Shown here one piece after another: positions 63,276 through 64,000 of a stretch of 64,000 nucleotides of DNA (position 1 is its first letter; each line of letters opens with the position of its first letter). Under the pieces are notes generated by a model. The model searched no databases and was not told the origin of the DNA. It worked only from the letters and a program-made list of their open reading frames with translations. The DNA is from Bosea sp. 124 (lineage in GTDB: Bacteria > Pseudomonadota > Alphaproteobacteria > Rhizobiales > Beijerinckiaceae): positions 3,613,001 through 3,677,000 of the forward strand of contig NZ_PZZM01000001.1 in NCBI RefSeq assembly GCF_003046175.1. Reading direction: 5' to 3'. A program made the position numbers and the translations under genes.

Positions 63276-64000
63276 TCAGCCGACGATGTCGGGCGTGCGC
63301 CAGCCGAGATGCTGGCCGGCATCGACGGCGATCATCTGGCCCGTCACCGAGCGCGCCTGCGCCAGATAGAGCACGGCCTCGGCGATCTCGCGCGCATCGA
63401 TCCTGCGTTGCAGGAGGGTGGCGGCGGCCTCCTGCTCCATCGCCTCGGCGCCGTCATGGGAATTCGGCAGTGTCGGGCCGGGGCCGACAGCGTTGACGCG
63501 GATGCGGGGCGCCAGCGCCTGCGCCATCGTCTTGGTCGCCGTCAGCAGCGCGGCTTTGGTCAGGGTGTAGGAATAATACTGCGGCGTCAGCTTCCAGACG
63601 CGCTGGTCGATGATGTTGACGATCGCGCCGTGGCGGTCTTCAGGCAGGCGGTTGGCCAGCGCCCCGGCGAGGACTGAAGGTGCGCGCAGATTAATCGAGA
63701 ACTGCCGGTTCCAAGTCGGCACGTCGATCGCGCAGAGGTCGTCGATCAGGAAGCTCGAGGCGTTGTTGACGAGCAGCGTGACCGGGCCGAGCGCGGCCTC
63801 GACGGCTGGCATGAGCGCATCCACGGCGGCGGCGTCGGCGAGATCGGCCTCGACCACGATGGCGCGACCGCCCTGCCGCGCGATTTCGCCGGCCAGCGCC
63901 TCGGCCTCGGGCCGGGCGCTGCCGCAATGGATCGCGACCGCATAGCCGGCGCCGGCCAGCCGCTCGACGATGGCGCGCCCGATGCGCCGTGCCCCGCCCG
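63276..64000 (-). CDS. SDR family oxidoreductase (FolM/pteridine reductase-like), 5' end cut off
   Basis: The gene runs off the right edge; about 241 codons are visible. Reading the minus strand from the edge gives ARRIGRAIVERLAGAGYAVA, the nucleotide-binding start lacking only the first Gly residues. Later: VNNASSF, YYSYTLTKAALL (YxxxK catalytic pair) and NAVGPGPTL. The replaced asparagine loop and TLTKAAL resemble FolM/PTR1-type pteridine reductases, but a general SDR cannot be excluded. It is convergent with the isomerase-like gene. Confidence 0.85.
   Translation of the reverse strand, partial: GGARRIGRAIVERLAGAGYAVAIHCGSARPEAEALAGEIARQGGRAIVVEADLADAAAVDALMPAVEAALGPVTLLVNNASSFLIDDLCAIDVPTWNRQFSINLRAPSVLAGALANRLPEDRHGAIVNIIDQRVWKLTPQYYSYTLTKAALLTATKTMAQALAPRIRVNAVGPGPTLPNSHDGAEAMEQEAAATLLQRRIDAREIAEAVLYLAQARSVTGQMIAVDAGQHLGWRTPDIVG

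Overview
The window is about 64 kb of high-GC (roughly two-thirds G+C by eye), gene-dense alphaproteobacterial chromosome. Gene content and order point to the Hyphomicrobiales (Rhizobiales), most likely a Bosea-like organism: a MoxR/DUF58/DUF4159 operon, three separate cistrons for the bc1 complex, rplY-pth, queC with a VUT transporter, small DUF6111 and UbiK-type proteins, and rhizobial-type dispersed palindromes. I see no rRNA or tRNA gene, CRISPR array, insertion sequence, integrase or prophage gene. Both edges cut genes.

Layout. 1-5.8 kb (minus): moxR ATPase, DUF58, DUF4159 and a VWA-like membrane protein (truncated). 6.0-8.8 kb (plus): DUF1285, CoA-type Nudix hydrolase, DUF6111, cca. 8.8-10.2 kb (minus): hemF, trmL. 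10.4-13.3 kb (plus): an orphan Tae4-like amidase with a C-terminal beta domain, then an ABC exporter. 13.4-15.3 kb (minus): a chemoreceptor coupled to a small membrane protein. 15.7-18.5 kb: petABC (cytochrome bc1) with a clear terminator. 18.6-21.9 kb: mtnP-apt-mtnA-ald2, which together make a methylthioadenosine/5'-deoxyadenosine salvage route of the DHAP-shunt type; the mtnA-ald2 junction carries a striking 17-nt tandem array. 21.9-32.0 kb: a divergent catabolic island: a minus operon (two ABC permeases, ATPase, binding protein, GntR regulator, M24 peptidase, DapA-family deaminase resembling the hydroxyproline-pathway enzyme) facing an amidohydrolase and a gamma-glutamyltransferase. 32.0-37.1 kb: double MaoC protein, ychF, a vapBC-type toxin-antitoxin pair, a secreted protein, pth and rplY. 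37.2-42.3 kb (minus): GAF-GGDEF-EAL protein, queuosine-precursor transporter, queC, prs, a lipoprotein. 42.6-47.9 kb (plus): UbiK-like, YbjN-like, proC, TetR, a Cache chemoreceptor with a CheR-tether pentapeptide, csaA. 47.9-52.3 kb (minus): a lower-GC 2-TM protein, an alpha/beta hydrolase, a sensor kinase/OmpR regulator pair, MarR. 52.5-64 kb: ilvE, DUF1176, moaE-moaD-pgsA, uvrC (carrying an in-frame palindromic repeat), an oxidoreductase, lgt, MidA-like methyltransferase, pgeF, a glycine-rich small protein, a 2-hydroxychromene-2-carboxylate isomerase-like protein and a truncated SDR gene.

Most of this is ordinary housekeeping arranged in short operons with 4-bp start/stop overlaps. The least ordinary signals are: (1) four consecutive six-codon minicistrons, each overlapping the next by ATGA, linking mtnA to ald2; (2) a 108-bp palindromic element read in frame as 36 residues inside uvrC; (3) the orphan Tae4-like amidase with no recognisable immunity gene or type VI locus; (4) rhizobial palindromes that supply the stop codons of moxR and pth; (5) the peptide/hydroxyproline-like catabolic island that lacks the usual redox enzymes of that pathway. 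All calls were made by reading the sequence and from remembered family features; no database search was run.
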